DNA of 64,000 nucleotides, from the NCBI RefSeq assembly GCF_003668875.1, contig NZ_RAWM01000022.1:1-64000 (forward strand), in the 5' to 3' direction. Under the pieces are notes generated by a model. The model saw only the letters and a program-made list of their open reading frames with translations. It made no database searches and was not told the DNA's origin. The position numbers were made by a program, and so were the translations under genes. Of the stretch, positions 18,333 through 27,565 are shown one piece after another. Positions within the stretch are counted from its first letter, which is position 1. Each line of letters opens with the position of its first letter. The stretch is from Corallococcus interemptor (GTDB lineage Bacteria > Myxococcota > Myxococcia > Myxococcales > Myxococcaceae).

Positions 18333-19286
18333 TCAGCGCAGGCCGAGCGCGTCGAGGAGCAGTGCCTCGCGCGCCACCACCGGCTCGCGAGGGAGCGCGT
18401 CCGTGCGGTAGCGCGCGACGAGCGCGGGCAGGGTCACCGGGCTGCCGTCGCCCAGCCCGCTCCAGGCGGCGAGCAGGCCCAGGACGTGCTCGGGAGGCCG
18501 GCCGCGCGCCCGCAGCTCCGCGAGCGCGAACGCCCCGTCGCGCTTCGCCAGGCGCTTGCCGTCCTCGCCCATCACCAGCGGCACGTGGAGGAACGCGGGC
18601 GCGGAGAGGCCCAGCGCCTCGTAGAGCTGGAGCTGCCGGGGCGTGGAGGGCAGCAGGTCATCTCCGCGCAGCACGTGGGTGATGCGGCTGGCTGCGTCGT
18701 CCACCACCACCGCCAGCTGGTAGCTGGCCACGCCGTCGTTGCGGCGCACCACGAAGTCCCCCACCAGCGCCTGCACGTCCTGGGCGTAGGGGCCCATCAG
18801 CTCGTCCACGAAGCGCACCTCGCCTTCGCTCGCGCGGAAGCGGTACGCGGGGGCGCGCGTGCGGGCGCGCTCCGCAACCTGCGCGGCGGTGAGGTGCGCG
18901 CAGGTGCCGGGATAGCGCGGGCCCTCGTCGGACAGGCCATGGGGGGCGCTCGCGGCGCGGGCGATCTCCGCGCGCGTGCAGAAGCACGGATAGATGAGCC
19001 CCTCGCGCTCGAGTTTGTCCTGGGCCTCGCGGTAGACGCCGTCGCGCTCGCTCTGGATGAGCGGCGTTTCGTCCCAGTCCAGGCCCAGCCAGCGCAGGTC
19101 CTCGTAGAGGTCCTGGAGGTACTGGGGGCGGCACCTCGCGCGGTCCAGGTCCTCGATGCGCAGGAGGAACGCGCCGCCCGCGGCCCGGGCCTGGAGCCAG
19201 CCCAGGAGCGCGCTTCTCACGTTGCCCAGGTGCATGCGGCCGGTGGGGCTGGGGGCGAAGCGTCCTCGCATCGTGGCGGGAACCAT
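18333..19286 (-). CDS. gluQ: glutamyl-Q tRNA(Asp) synthetase
   Basis: Truncated glutamyl-tRNA synthetase paralogue that attaches glutamate to queuosine in tRNA-Asp. The ~317-residue product has the class I site FAPSPTGRMHLGNVR (HLGN form of HIGH), the zinc-site cysteines in YPCFCTRAEI with a third in PGTCAH, and the KRLAKRDGA form of KMSKS. It lacks the anticodon-binding domain of full GluRS, as expected. Two candidate starts are MVPATMRG (19286) and MRGRFAPS (19271); I list the first. It is divergent from the metallophosphoesterase. Confidence 0.92.
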   Translation of the reverse strand: MVPATMRGRFAPSPTGRMHLGNVRSALLGWLQARAAGGAFLLRIEDLDRARCRPQYLQDLYEDLRWLGLDWDETPLIQSERDGVYREAQDKLEREGLIYPCFCTRAEIARAASAPHGLSDEGPRYPGTCAHLTAAQVAERARTRAPAYRFRASEGEVRFVDELMGPYAQDVQALVGDFVVRRNDGVASYQLAVVVDDAASRITHVLRGDDLLPSTPRQLQLYEALGLSAPAFLHVPLVMGEDGKRLAKRDGAFALAELRARGRPPEHVLGLLAAWSGLGDGSPVTLPALVARYRTDALPREPVVAREALLLDALGLR

Positions 19287-19359
19287 AACGTCCCCGCCCG
19301 GGAGGCAGGGAGAGAATGCCCCGTTGCTTCCCTCCGTTGCTTGGGGTGTGACTGCCTCC

Positions 19360-20214
19360 ATGCGCTTCTTGCACTGCTCCGACGTCCACATCACCGAGGA
19401 CTACTTCGCCCTGCCGCTGCACAAGCTGGGCTGGCGCCGCTGGGTGGCGCTCGTGGAGCTGACGGCGGGAGGCCGGGCGAAGGCCTACCGCAACGCGCAG
19501 AGCACGCTGTCCACCATCGCGAAGGAAGCGGGAGCGCACGGCGTGGACCACTTCATCCTCTCCGGTGACCTCACCGCCTACGCCCTGGAGGGCGAGTTCC
19601 GCGCCGCCCGCGCCGCGCTGTCACCGCTGTCCCCCACGCCCAAACGCTGCACCGTCATCCCCGGCAACCACGACGTCTTCACCCCGGGCGCCGCGCGGGA
19701 CGGACGCTTCGCCCGGCACTTCGGGGACCTGCTCGAAAGCGACCTGCCCGAGTACCGCCGCGAGGGCGCGTTCCCCTTCGTGCGGCTGGTGGGGGAGGGC
19801 GCCGCCGTGGTGGGGCTGTGCTCCGCGCGCCCGCTGCCCACGCCGGGCCTGTCCTACGGCACCGTGGGGCCCGCGCAGCTCGAAGGCCTGGCGGCCCTGC
19901 TGAAGGACGCCCGGCTGGACGGCCGCGCCATCCTGGTGGTGGTGCACCACGCGCCGCGCAGCTTGGCGAACCACGCGGACGGCTGGCACCACGGCCTGCA
20001 TGACGCGGACGCGCTCCTGAAGCTGTTGCCGGGCCCGCGCTTCGCGGTGCTCCATGGCCACATCCACCAGCGCTACCACCACCCGGCCACGGCGGACCGG
20101 CCCCACCTGTTCGGCGCGGGCTCCTCCACCCAGGCGGGGAAGGAGGGCTACTGGCTCATCGAGGTCCAGGACGGCGTCGTCGTGGGCGGGACGAAGCACG
20201 TGCCCGCGCTGTGA
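19360..20214 (+). CDS. metallophosphoesterase
   Basis: A 284-residue calcineurin-like phosphoesterase. All five metal motifs are in order: CSDVHI (residues 6-11), LSGDLT near 70, IPGNHDVF near 98, VVHH near 195 and LHGHIHQ near 232. There is no signal peptide or membrane helix. The substrate (phosphodiester, nucleotide or lipid) is not evident. The start MRFLHCSDVHI places the first motif at the very N-terminus as usual; an in-frame GTG four codons earlier is possible. It is followed after 33 bases by the cyclase gene. Confidence 0.87.
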   Translation: MRFLHCSDVHITEDYFALPLHKLGWRRWVALVELTAGGRAKAYRNAQSTLSTIAKEAGAHGVDHFILSGDLTAYALEGEFRAARAALSPLSPTPKRCTVIPGNHDVFTPGAARDGRFARHFGDLLESDLPEYRREGAFPFVRLVGEGAAVVGLCSARPLPTPGLSYGTVGPAQLEGLAALLKDARLDGRAILVVVHHAPRSLANHADGWHHGLHDADALLKLLPGPRFAVLHGHIHQRYHHPATADRPHLFGAGSSTQAGKEGYWLIEVQDGVVVGGTKHVPAL

Positions 20215-20247
20215 CAGTTCCCCCGGGCGGCGGTACAAGGGGCGCAC

Positions 20248-21858
20248 ATGACCCCGGCGCCCTCGTCCCCACCTGTTGAGTTGTCCCTGGAGGAGTACCG
20301 CTTCCTGCGCCAGCTGGGACGTGTCACGGACGACCTGCTGGAGGAGAGCCTCCGGGAGCGCGAGACGCTCACCCAGTGCTTCCGGCGCTGCTTCCCCACG
20401 CTGCTGCAGCACCTGGGCGCGCGCGGCATCGCCGTCACCACGCGCGACGAGGAGCTGGTGGAGCAGACCTGGAGCGAGGGCGACTGGGGCGGCGTCTTCG
20501 CCGGTGGCCTGCTGGCGGGGCCCATGGGCCAGAGCGTCCACGACACGGGCACGCTGCTCACCCAGACGCTGGACGTGGCGGGCTCACCGGTGGGCACGCT
20601 GGGCGTGCTCTACGCGGGGCCTCCCGGCGACGTGGGCACCACCGCGAAGCGCCTGCGCGCGCTGGACGTGGTGGCGGAGGAGCTGGACACGGTGCTGATG
20701 CTGGTCCACACCGCGTCGGAGAAGCACCAGCTCATCCTCCAGTGCAACGAGCACCTGGCCAACCCCGTCTTCGAGGCGGGCATGGACCACGCGGTGCGCA
20801 CGCTGGCGCAGCGGGTGCGGCTGCCGGGCTTCCTGCTGCTGTACCGCGACGCCGTGCAGCCGCACGTGCTGCACTACCGCACGTACCGCCACGGGCAGCT
20901 GGAGTACGAGAGCGGAGAGCAGCCTGGCGCCCCGCTGGAGTCGCTGCTGCACCAGCACGGCACGCGGCTGCTGCATGGAGACGCGGGCGTGCTCAAGCGC
21001 CTGTTCGACGGGCGCACCACGGAGGCGGTGCTCATCTCCGCGGCCACGCGCAGCGAGCCCCTGGGCAAGATTGTCGTCTGGAGCAACGAGGGCTTCTCCG
21101 CGTACGCGATGGACCTCATCCGCGTGCTGGCCTCCACGCTGAGCCAGCGCCTGCTGGACTACAACCGCGAGCGCATCCACCTGTCGCAGTTCTTCCCCAC
21201 GGGCGCCATCGACGCGCTGCTGGAGGACCCCGACTACGCGCGGCACCTGCGCGCGCAGGAGCAGGAGGTGGGCATCCTGTTCGCGGACATCAACGGCTTC
21301 ACCCGCATCTGCGAGCAGGGCTTCGACAACCCGCGCAACATCGGCCGCTTCGTGGACGAGTGGAGCGCGCGCGCCGTGGACCGCATCTGGGCGCACGGCG
21401 GCGTCTTCGACAAGATGGTCGGTGACTGCGTCATCGGCCTCTTCGGTCCGCCCTTCTTCCAGACGGACCGCGTGCGCCGCGCGGAGGCCGCCGTGCGCGC
21501 CGCGCAGGACATCCAGGCCTTCACCGCGGAGCTGAGCGGACGTGAAGAGGTGGCCGCGCTGTGCCGGCGGGTGAAGCTGCCGGGGCTGGGCGTGGCGGTG
21601 GGCGTGAACCTGGCCTCCGCGAACTGCGGCCTCTTCGGGCCCAACCGCAACTACACGGCCTTCTCCAGTGGCATGAACCAGGCCGCGCGCCTGCAGTCAC
21701 TGGCGGGCTTCCGCGAGACGCTGGTGATGGAGAGCGTGCACGAAGCGCTGAAGCAGTCCCAGGAGCCCTTCGTGCGCAAGCTCCAGTTTGGCCCCCTCAC
21801 GGAAACGCCGGTGAAGAACGTGGCCCAGCCGCTCAAGCACTACCGGCTGATGCCGTAA
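20248..21858 (+). CDS. GAF-domain adenylate/guanylate cyclase (class III)
   Basis: A 536-residue soluble protein. Residues ~40-300 look like one or two GAF-type sensory domains. Residues ~335-530 are a class III nucleotidyl cyclase: metal-binding Asp in ILFADINGFT, KMVGDCVIGLFG with the second Asp, and transition-state Asn and Arg in MNQAARLQS. The catalytic set appears complete, so activity is expected. ATP versus GTP preference is not certain; the Lys in DKMVGD is typical of adenylate cyclases. No membrane segment is present. It follows the metallophosphoesterase on the same strand. Confidence 0.87.
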   Translation: MTPAPSSPPVELSLEEYRFLRQLGRVTDDLLEESLRERETLTQCFRRCFPTLLQHLGARGIAVTTRDEELVEQTWSEGDWGGVFAGGLLAGPMGQSVHDTGTLLTQTLDVAGSPVGTLGVLYAGPPGDVGTTAKRLRALDVVAEELDTVLMLVHTASEKHQLILQCNEHLANPVFEAGMDHAVRTLAQRVRLPGFLLLYRDAVQPHVLHYRTYRHGQLEYESGEQPGAPLESLLHQHGTRLLHGDAGVLKRLFDGRTTEAVLISAATRSEPLGKIVVWSNEGFSAYAMDLIRVLASTLSQRLLDYNRERIHLSQFFPTGAIDALLEDPDYARHLRAQEQEVGILFADINGFTRICEQGFDNPRNIGRFVDEWSARAVDRIWAHGGVFDKMVGDCVIGLFGPPFFQTDRVRRAEAAVRAAQDIQAFTAELSGREEVAALCRRVKLPGLGVAVGVNLASANCGLFGPNRNYTAFSSGMNQAARLQSLAGFRETLVMESVHEALKQSQEPFVRKLQFGPLTETPVKNVAQPLKHYRLMP

Positions 21859-21874
21859 GCGTCGTCCATAGCCG

Positions 21875-22261
21875 TCAGGCCAGCAGGTGCGTGCCCGCGT
21901 AGCGGCGGGAGAAGTGGATCCACCGGCGCTCGTCCACCTCCACCTGCCACTCGCTGTTGGGCGTCAGCGGCAGGCGCTGCTTGAGGAAGCTCTCCAGGTG
22001 GTCCGCCGCCTTGATGGGCGTGAGCCCCGGCGCGCGGAAGGCGATGTGGAGCGTCACGTCCAGGGACGGCGCCACGTCCACCGACGCGCAGATGCGCAGC
22101 GGGCCCACGCGCCGCTGGTACTGCGTGTCCTGCGCTGGCCAGCTGGCGGAGCCCTCCGGCTGCGGAGGCGCCTGCTCGAGCCAGTTGTCGGGGATCAGGA
22201 TGAAGTCGAGCAGGTTGCTGCTCGCCTCTTCCACCGTGCCGTGCTCCTGGATGGAAAGCAT
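21875..22261 (-). CDS. hypothetical cytosolic protein
   Basis: A 128-residue protein (MLSIQEHGTVEE start) with no export signal. The C-terminal half alternates strands and charged residues (QVEVDERRWIHFSRRYAG). I do not recognise a family. The ATG at 22261 has a strong GGAGG seven bases upstream, which decides the start; the frame extends ~90 codons further but is Pro/Ser-rich and out of character. It converges on the cyclase gene with a 16-base gap. Confidence 0.65.
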   Translation of the reverse strand: MLSIQEHGTVEEASSNLLDFILIPDNWLEQAPPQPEGSASWPAQDTQYQRRVGPLRICASVDVAPSLDVTLHIAFRAPGLTPIKAADHLESFLKQRLPLTPNSEWQVEVDERRWIHFSRRYAGTHLLA

Positions 22262-22469
22262 TGCCCACCTCCGCCAGAGAAGCCGTTGGGGTTGCGTGGA
22301 AGCCGTCTTGAAGAATGTGCCCACGAGCCCATGCCACGCAAGGGCCCCCGGACATCCGCGTGCAGCGCACACCTCGTGATGTGCGCGCATCGGCGTGGCG
22401 GACACTAGCGCCGCGGGGTGACACGGCGGGTCGGGTGGTGTGCCGCGCGACCCCGCGCGTGGGGGCTGC

Positions 22470-23546
22470 TCAGGAGGCGACGGGGAGGGAGCGGCGGGGC
22501 TTGCGCTCCACGGCGGCCTTGAGCTGGCCACAGCCCGCGTCGATGTCGATGCCGCGCCTCTGGCGCACCGTGCTGGGCACGCCGTACGTCGTGAGCACGT
22601 CCTGGAACGCGCGCACCGCGTCGGGGACGCTGGGGCCGCCGTCGTAGCCCACCGTGGGGTTGAGCGGGATGACGTTCACGTGCGCGTCCATCCCCTGGAG
22701 CAACTGCCCCAGGTGGTGCGCGTGCTCCGCGGTGTCGTTGCGGCCGGAGATGAGCGTCCACTCGAAGAAGATGCGGCGCTTGCGCTTGGCCACGTAGTAG
22801 CGGCACGCGTCCATCAGCTCGTTCAGCGGCCAGCGGCGGCCGGCGGGCACCAGCGCGGCGCGCTCCGCGTCCGTGGCGCCGTGGAGGCTCACCGCCAGCT
22901 GCACCGGGCGGGCTTCGTCCGCGAGCCGGAGGATGCCGGGCACCACGCCCACGGTGGACAGGGTGATGAAGCGCGGCGCCAGCGCCAGGCCCTTGGGGTC
23001 CACGAGGATGTCCACCGCGGACATGGTGTGCTCGTAGTTGTGCAGGGGCTCGCCCATGCCCATGAGCACGATGTTGCGCAGCGCTTCCCCCTGCGCGCGC
23101 AGGATGCGCGTGACGTGGAGCACCTGGCCCACGATTTCGCCCGGCGTCAGGTGGCGCGACAGGCCCATCTGCCCGGTGGCGCAGAAGACGCAGCCCATGG
23201 CGCACCCGGCCTGCGTGCTCACGCACACGGTGGCGCGGCCCTTGAAGCGCATCAGGACCGTCTCGATGGTCTGCGCGTCGTGCAGGCGCAGCAGCAGCTT
23301 GTGGGTGAGCCCGTCGCTGCTGAAGCTCTCGTGGTGCGTGGCGAGGTGGCCCAGGTGCGCGCGCTCCTGGAGCACGGCCTGGAGGTCCGGGCGCAGCCCC
23401 GTCACGTCGCCTGGCGCGCTGACGCCGTCGCGGTACAGGCCCGTCCACACGCGCTCGCGGTACTGGGGGCTGAAGCCCCAGCCGGCGAGCCGCGCATCCA
23501 GCGCGGGGCGGGGCAGGTCGTAGAGGTTGACGGTGGCGTCCGGCAT
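22470..23546 (-). CDS. rlmN: 23S rRNA A2503/tRNA A37 C2-methyltransferase RlmN
   Basis: Radical-SAM methyltransferase that methylates C2 of A2503 in 23S rRNA, often also A37 of some tRNAs. The 358-residue product has the cluster motif CAMGCVFC, the SAM-binding stretch IVLMGMGEPLHNYEH, ITLSTVGVVPGI, and the reactive C-terminal cysteine in IDIDAGCGQL. Length and motif order are typical. The start MPDATVNLYDL is an ATG at 23546; upstream coding in this frame is a shadow of the ligase gene on the other strand. Confidence 0.95.
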   Translation of the reverse strand: MPDATVNLYDLPRPALDARLAGWGFSPQYRERVWTGLYRDGVSAPGDVTGLRPDLQAVLQERAHLGHLATHHESFSSDGLTHKLLLRLHDAQTIETVLMRFKGRATVCVSTQAGCAMGCVFCATGQMGLSRHLTPGEIVGQVLHVTRILRAQGEALRNIVLMGMGEPLHNYEHTMSAVDILVDPKGLALAPRFITLSTVGVVPGILRLADEARPVQLAVSLHGATDAERAALVPAGRRWPLNELMDACRYYVAKRKRRIFFEWTLISGRNDTAEHAHHLGQLLQGMDAHVNVIPLNPTVGYDGGPSVPDAVRAFQDVLTTYGVPSTVRQRRGIDIDAGCGQLKAAVERKPRRSLPVAS

Positions 23547-23709
23547 GACGGGACCTGGGATAACACACCCGGCCCCGGCGCACCCGGGTCCGCCGGCCTG
23601 GGGGGCGGCCAGGGGAGCGCGCGCTGGGGGCTGCCCGGGGACGTGGGGGCGTCCAGCGGGTGACACCTCGCGTGCGAGCACGCCGCGCCGTGCCAATCGT
23701 GGAGGGCCT

Positions 23710-25197
23710 ATGGGACTGGCCATCCAGCAGGAGGAGTTCACCCCGGAGGAGCACACGCGCTTCGTGGCGAGGCTCGCGGAGAGCCTGGAGGCGCTGCGCC
23801 AGGTGCTCAAGCGCCCCGGCTTCGGCGTGGGGCCCGTGACGATGGGCGCGGAGCTGGAGGTGGCGCTGGTGGACAGCGCGGGCTCGCCGCTGCCGGTGAA
23901 CCAGCAGGTGCTGGCGAAGTCGGAGGATGACCGGCTGACGCTGGAGCTCAACCGCTTCAACATGGAGATGAACCTGCGCCCCTCGCGGCTCGCGGGGCGG
24001 CCGTTCACCGGGCTCCAGGCCCAGCTGGACGACGTGCTGGCGGAGCTGAAGCGCGCGGCGGCCACGGAGGGCGCGCGCGTGGCGGCGGTGGGCATCCTCC
24101 CCACGCTGCGGCAGGCGGACCTGGGCAAGAACGCGCTCACGCCGCAGCCGCGCTACCGGGCGCTGGCCACGGCCATCCGCAAGCGCCGCGACGGGCCCTT
24201 CCAGGTGGCCATCGCGGGCGACGACACGCTCAACCTCACCTGGGAGGACGTGACGCTGGAGGGGGCGAACACGTCGCTCCAGTTCCACCTGCGCGTGTCT
24301 CCCCAGGACTTCGCGCGCGTGTACAACGCCGCGCAGCTGGCCACGGGGCCGGTGCTGGCCGCGTGCGGAAACTCGCCGGTGTTCCTGGGCAAGCGGCTGT
24401 GGGAGGAGACGCGCGTGGCGCTCTTCCAGCAGGCCACCGACGACCGCAGCGACAGCGACGAGGCCGCGCACCTGCACCCGCGCGTGACGTTCGGGCACGG
24501 CTGGGTGCGCGAGGGCCCGCATGAATTGTTCGCGGAGGCCGTGGCGCTCCATCCGGCGCTGCTGCCGGTGATGGGCCACGAGTCCCCGCTGGAGGTGGTG
24601 GCCGCCGGGGGCCTGCCGAAGCTGGAGGAGCTGCGGCTGCACCAGGGGACGGTCTGGGCGTGGAACCGGGCCGTCTATGATCCGCAGGGCGAAGGCCACG
24701 TGCGCATCGAATTCCGCGCGCTGCCGTCGGGCCCCACGTCCGTGGACATGGTGGCCAACGGCGCGTTCATGCTGGGGCTGACGCTGGGGCTGGCGGAGCG
24801 GGTGGACGCGCTGCTCCCGGCGCTGCCCTTCTGGCAGGCGCGGCGCAACTTCAAGCAGGCGGCGCGGTACGGCCTGAACGCGACGCTGCTGTGGCCGGCG
24901 GAGGCCGCGCCCAGCCCCCGGGTGCTGCCGGCGGTGGAGCTGGTGAAGCAGCTCTTGCCCGTGGCGCGGCGAGGACTGGTGGCGGCCGGGGTGGAGGCCG
25001 CGGAGGCGGACGGGCTGCTGGACGTCATCGCCCAGCGCGTGGCGTTGAAGCAGACCGGGGCCCGCTGGCAGCGGGCGGTGCTGGAGCGGCTGGAGGCGCA
25101 CATGCCCCGGCAGGACGCGCTGGCGGCGATGCTGGAGCGCTACCTGGAGCTGTCCGAGGAGGGGCTGCCGGTGCACACCTGGCCGGTGGACCGCTGA
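23710..25197 (+). CDS. glutamate-cysteine ligase family (GCS2-type) protein
   Basis: A 495-residue ATP-dependent carboxylate-amine ligase of the GCS2 superfamily. Visible landmarks are the early MGAELEVALVD (substrate carboxylate/metal site), LELNRFNMEMNL, FHLRVSP after the ATP-binding strand, and the late RIEFRALPSGPTSVDMVAN. The family includes gamma-glutamylcysteine synthetase and YbdK-like ligases; this product is longer than YbdK. Glutathione-type synthesis is possible but unproven. Start is fixed by GGAGGG six bases upstream of ATG 23710. Confidence 0.78.
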   Translation: MGLAIQQEEFTPEEHTRFVARLAESLEALRQVLKRPGFGVGPVTMGAELEVALVDSAGSPLPVNQQVLAKSEDDRLTLELNRFNMEMNLRPSRLAGRPFTGLQAQLDDVLAELKRAAATEGARVAAVGILPTLRQADLGKNALTPQPRYRALATAIRKRRDGPFQVAIAGDDTLNLTWEDVTLEGANTSLQFHLRVSPQDFARVYNAAQLATGPVLAACGNSPVFLGKRLWEETRVALFQQATDDRSDSDEAAHLHPRVTFGHGWVREGPHELFAEAVALHPALLPVMGHESPLEVVAAGGLPKLEELRLHQGTVWAWNRAVYDPQGEGHVRIEFRALPSGPTSVDMVANGAFMLGLTLGLAERVDALLPALPFWQARRNFKQAARYGLNATLLWPAEAAPSPRVLPAVELVKQLLPVARRGLVAAGVEAAEADGLLDVIAQRVALKQTGARWQRAVLERLEAHMPRQDALAAMLERYLELSEEGLPVHTWPVDR

Positions 25198-25210
25198 CAG
25201 GATGGGGGTC

Positions 25211-25240
25211 TTGTCGGGACGGGGCGGTCGCGGTGAATAA
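25211..25240 (+). promoter_or_regulatory. candidate sigma-70-type promoter
   Basis: TTGTCG at 25211-25216 and GAATAA at 25235-25240 are separated by 18 bases, in the short gap before the large lipoprotein gene. Both boxes deviate from consensus, but an AT-rich hexamer stands out in this GC-rich DNA. Confidence 0.3.
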
Positions 25241-25302
25241 TCCGGCCATCCTGAAGGTCAGCCTGCGGGGCCTTGGGCCTCGTGCTGAAGGGTGCCGTTC
25301 CC

Positions 25303-26769
25303 GTGATTGCCTCCCTCTTCGCTTCGTTCCGCTCCGGCGCCCGCCGGAGGTCCTTCCTCGTGCCCGCGCTCCTGTGCGCGGGTGTACTGACCGCGTGCTC
25401 GACCACCCGGGGCAAGGCCAATGACCTGGCGGAGAAGGGCCGCTTCGTCGAGGCGGCCGAGGTCTACCTGAAGCTCGTCCAGGACGAGCCCAACAACCCG
25501 GAGTACCGCGCGTCGCTGGAGGACCTGCGCTGGCGCGGCCTGTCGCAGCTGCTCACCCAGGCCCGCCAGGCACGCGTGGAGGGGCGGGACGAGGACGCCG
25601 AGGGCAACCTGGAGCAGTTCCTCTCCTACCGGGTGAAGTGGAACTCCAAGCTGGATGGCGGCATGGAGAGCTCGCTGCTGGAGGAGATGGCGGGCACGCA
25701 CCAGCACCTGCGCCAGCTCATCGTCGAACAGGCGAAGCGGGGCCACGCGCTGACGGCGGAGTCGCACCTGGACCGCAAGCGCACGCTGCTGGCCCATTCC
25801 GAGATGGCGCCCATCCGCCGCGACATGGAGGAGGCCGTGGCGCAGAGCGGCGCGGCGACGTGCGCGAAGCTGAAGCAGTCGCTGTCCGGCGGCGCGCAGC
25901 ACTGGACGGAGCTGGTGTCTCGCTACTGCGTGCACTACCAGCAGTCCGCGCCCCGCGCCGGGCTGTTCCCGGAGGCGCTGGGCGTGCCCACGTGGCAGGT
26001 GTCCGTGGATGGCATCAGCAATGACGTCGTGCAGTACCTGACGACGCGGCTGGCGGGCGCGTTCGAGGCCTCGCCCTGGTACTCGGAGGAGTCCCAGCGC
26101 CACGCGCCGCTGACCATCGCCGGGAGCATGAGCGAGCGGCGCATCAGCGAGCCGGTGAAGCTGACGGCGCCGTGGACGGAGCGCGTGCCGTACACGGACC
26201 ACGAGGACCGCACCGCGACGGCGGAGGTGCCGTACACGGTGGAGGAGTCCTACGAGGAGAAGGGCGTGATGAAGAAGCGCCTCGTCCACCAGAAGAAGAC
26301 GGTCGAGTACAAGACGACGGTGGAGGTGACGAAGTACCGCGACGTGTCGCGCTCCTTCGACTACCACGCGCAGCGCCGGGGCGTGGAGTACCACTTCGCG
26401 GTGGTGGCCCAGGGCGTCCTCCAGGAGCGCCACGCGCCGCTGGCGGTGAAGGCGGAGAACTCCATCGAGGCCTCCGGCTACGAGCACAACATCACCTTCG
26501 AGCCTGGCGGCGTGCGGCCCCAGAAGTTCGAGCGGCCCGACAGGGAGAACTGGCTGGACGCGCAGCTGCGCGGCTACGAGCATGACTTCTTCGCGTCGCT
26601 CCTGACGCGCTGGCAGGAGGCGTACTGCGGCGCGCCCTCCTTCGGCGTGGAGGACGCGGCTCGCTGCGCGCGCGGTGGCGCGGAGCTGCCCGGCCCCGCG
26701 AAGCAGGCCCTGCTGGACACGCTGGGCGACGACGCGGCGCAGGTGCACCGCCTGTTCGTCTGGAACTGA
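25303..26769 (+). CDS. large lipoprotein of unknown function
   Basis: About 488 residues. A basic n-region, hydrophobic core and lipobox LTAC mark it as a lipoprotein. A TPR-like pair follows (KANDLAEKGRFVEAAEVYLKLVQDEPNN). The middle part is charged and helical. Residues ~270-400 form a beta-rich stretch with repeating charged pairs (WTERVPYTDHEDRTATAEVP; KKTVEYKTTVEVTKYRDVSR). I know similar proteins only as myxobacterial hypotheticals. Start is uncertain: GTG 25303 has GAAGG 11-12 bases upstream, while in-frame GTG 25282 and TTG 25273 would lengthen the n-region. Confidence 0.72.
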   Translation: MIASLFASFRSGARRRSFLVPALLCAGVLTACSTTRGKANDLAEKGRFVEAAEVYLKLVQDEPNNPEYRASLEDLRWRGLSQLLTQARQARVEGRDEDAEGNLEQFLSYRVKWNSKLDGGMESSLLEEMAGTHQHLRQLIVEQAKRGHALTAESHLDRKRTLLAHSEMAPIRRDMEEAVAQSGAATCAKLKQSLSGGAQHWTELVSRYCVHYQQSAPRAGLFPEALGVPTWQVSVDGISNDVVQYLTTRLAGAFEASPWYSEESQRHAPLTIAGSMSERRISEPVKLTAPWTERVPYTDHEDRTATAEVPYTVEESYEEKGVMKKRLVHQKKTVEYKTTVEVTKYRDVSRSFDYHAQRRGVEYHFAVVAQGVLQERHAPLAVKAENSIEASGYEHNITFEPGGVRPQKFERPDRENWLDAQLRGYEHDFFASLLTRWQEAYCGAPSFGVEDAARCARGGAELPGPAKQALLDTLGDDAAQVHRLFVWN

Positions 26770-26797
26770 AGGCCCGCTTCAAGCGCGGGGGGCGTCC

Positions 26798-27565
26798 TCA
26801 GCCCTCGTCCTCCGCGCCCTTGCGCAGGCCCAGCATGCGGCGCAGCTCGCGCGCGGACTGGCGGCTCACCTCCACCGCGTGGCCCCGCGCCGTGCGCGCC
26901 AGGTAGCCGCCCGTCTCCAGCGGCTCCAGCCGCGTCACGTGGGACAGGTTGAGCAGCGCGCGGCGGTGCACCCGGTGGAAGTGCTCCGGGGGCAGCTTGT
27001 CCGCCAGCTCGTTGAGCGTGAAGTCGGTGAGGAAGTCGCCCTGCGCGGTGAACACCGTCACCAGCTCGTCCTCCAGCGACGCGTGCGAGATGGCGTCCGG
27101 CGACACCAGCACCAGCCCCTGCCGCGTCGGGATGGGCAGCCGCGCCAGTGGCTGCTTCTCCGCCGCCGGCGCCGCCGCGGTGGGCGCCTTCACCCGCGCC
27201 GGCAGCCGCGCCCGCGCGCGCTCCAGCGCCTTCTGCAGCCGCGCCGCCTCCACGGGCTTCAGCACGTAGTCCACCGCGCCGTGCTCGAAGGCGTTCACCG
27301 CGTGCTCCGCGTGGGCGGTGCAGAAGATGACGTGCGGCCCGCCCTCCGGCAGCAGCCCCATGGCGTCCAGGCCGCTCAGGCCCGGCATGTGGATGTCCAG
27401 CAGCACCACGTCCACGCCGCCCGCGCGCACCGCCGCGAGCACCGAGTCCCCATCCACCGCTTCACCGCACACGCTCACGTCCGGCAGCGCGGCCAGCAGG
27501 CGTGACAGGCGCTTGCGGGCCAGCAGTTCATCGTCGGCGATGAGGACGCGCAGGGGCTCTCTCAC
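26798..27565 (-). CDS. LytTR-family response regulator
   Basis: A 255-residue transcription factor. Receiver domain at 5-120 with acidic pocket D11-D12, phosphorylated D57 (VVLLDIHMPG), Thr in IFCTAHAEH and Lys in YVLKPVEA. A Pro/Ala linker follows, then a LytTR DNA-binding domain at ~155-250 (HFHRVHRRALLNLSHVTRLE). The GTG at 27565 overlaps the stop of the kinase gene by four bases, so kinase and regulator form one coupled pair. Target promoters are unknown. Confidence 0.92.
   Translation of the reverse strand: MREPLRVLIADDELLARKRLSRLLAALPDVSVCGEAVDGDSVLAAVRAGGVDVVLLDIHMPGLSGLDAMGLLPEGGPHVIFCTAHAEHAVNAFEHGAVDYVLKPVEAARLQKALERARARLPARVKAPTAAAPAAEKQPLARLPIPTRQGLVLVSPDAISHASLEDELVTVFTAQGDFLTDFTLNELADKLPPEHFHRVHRRALLNLSHVTRLEPLETGGYLARTARGHAVEVSRQSARELRRMLGLRKGAEDEG

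Noticed and set aside
22405-25176. 923-codon minus-strand open frame across rlmN and the ligase
   Set aside because: Low-complexity Arg/Pro/Ala shadow; both rlmN and the GCS2-type gene explain the region.
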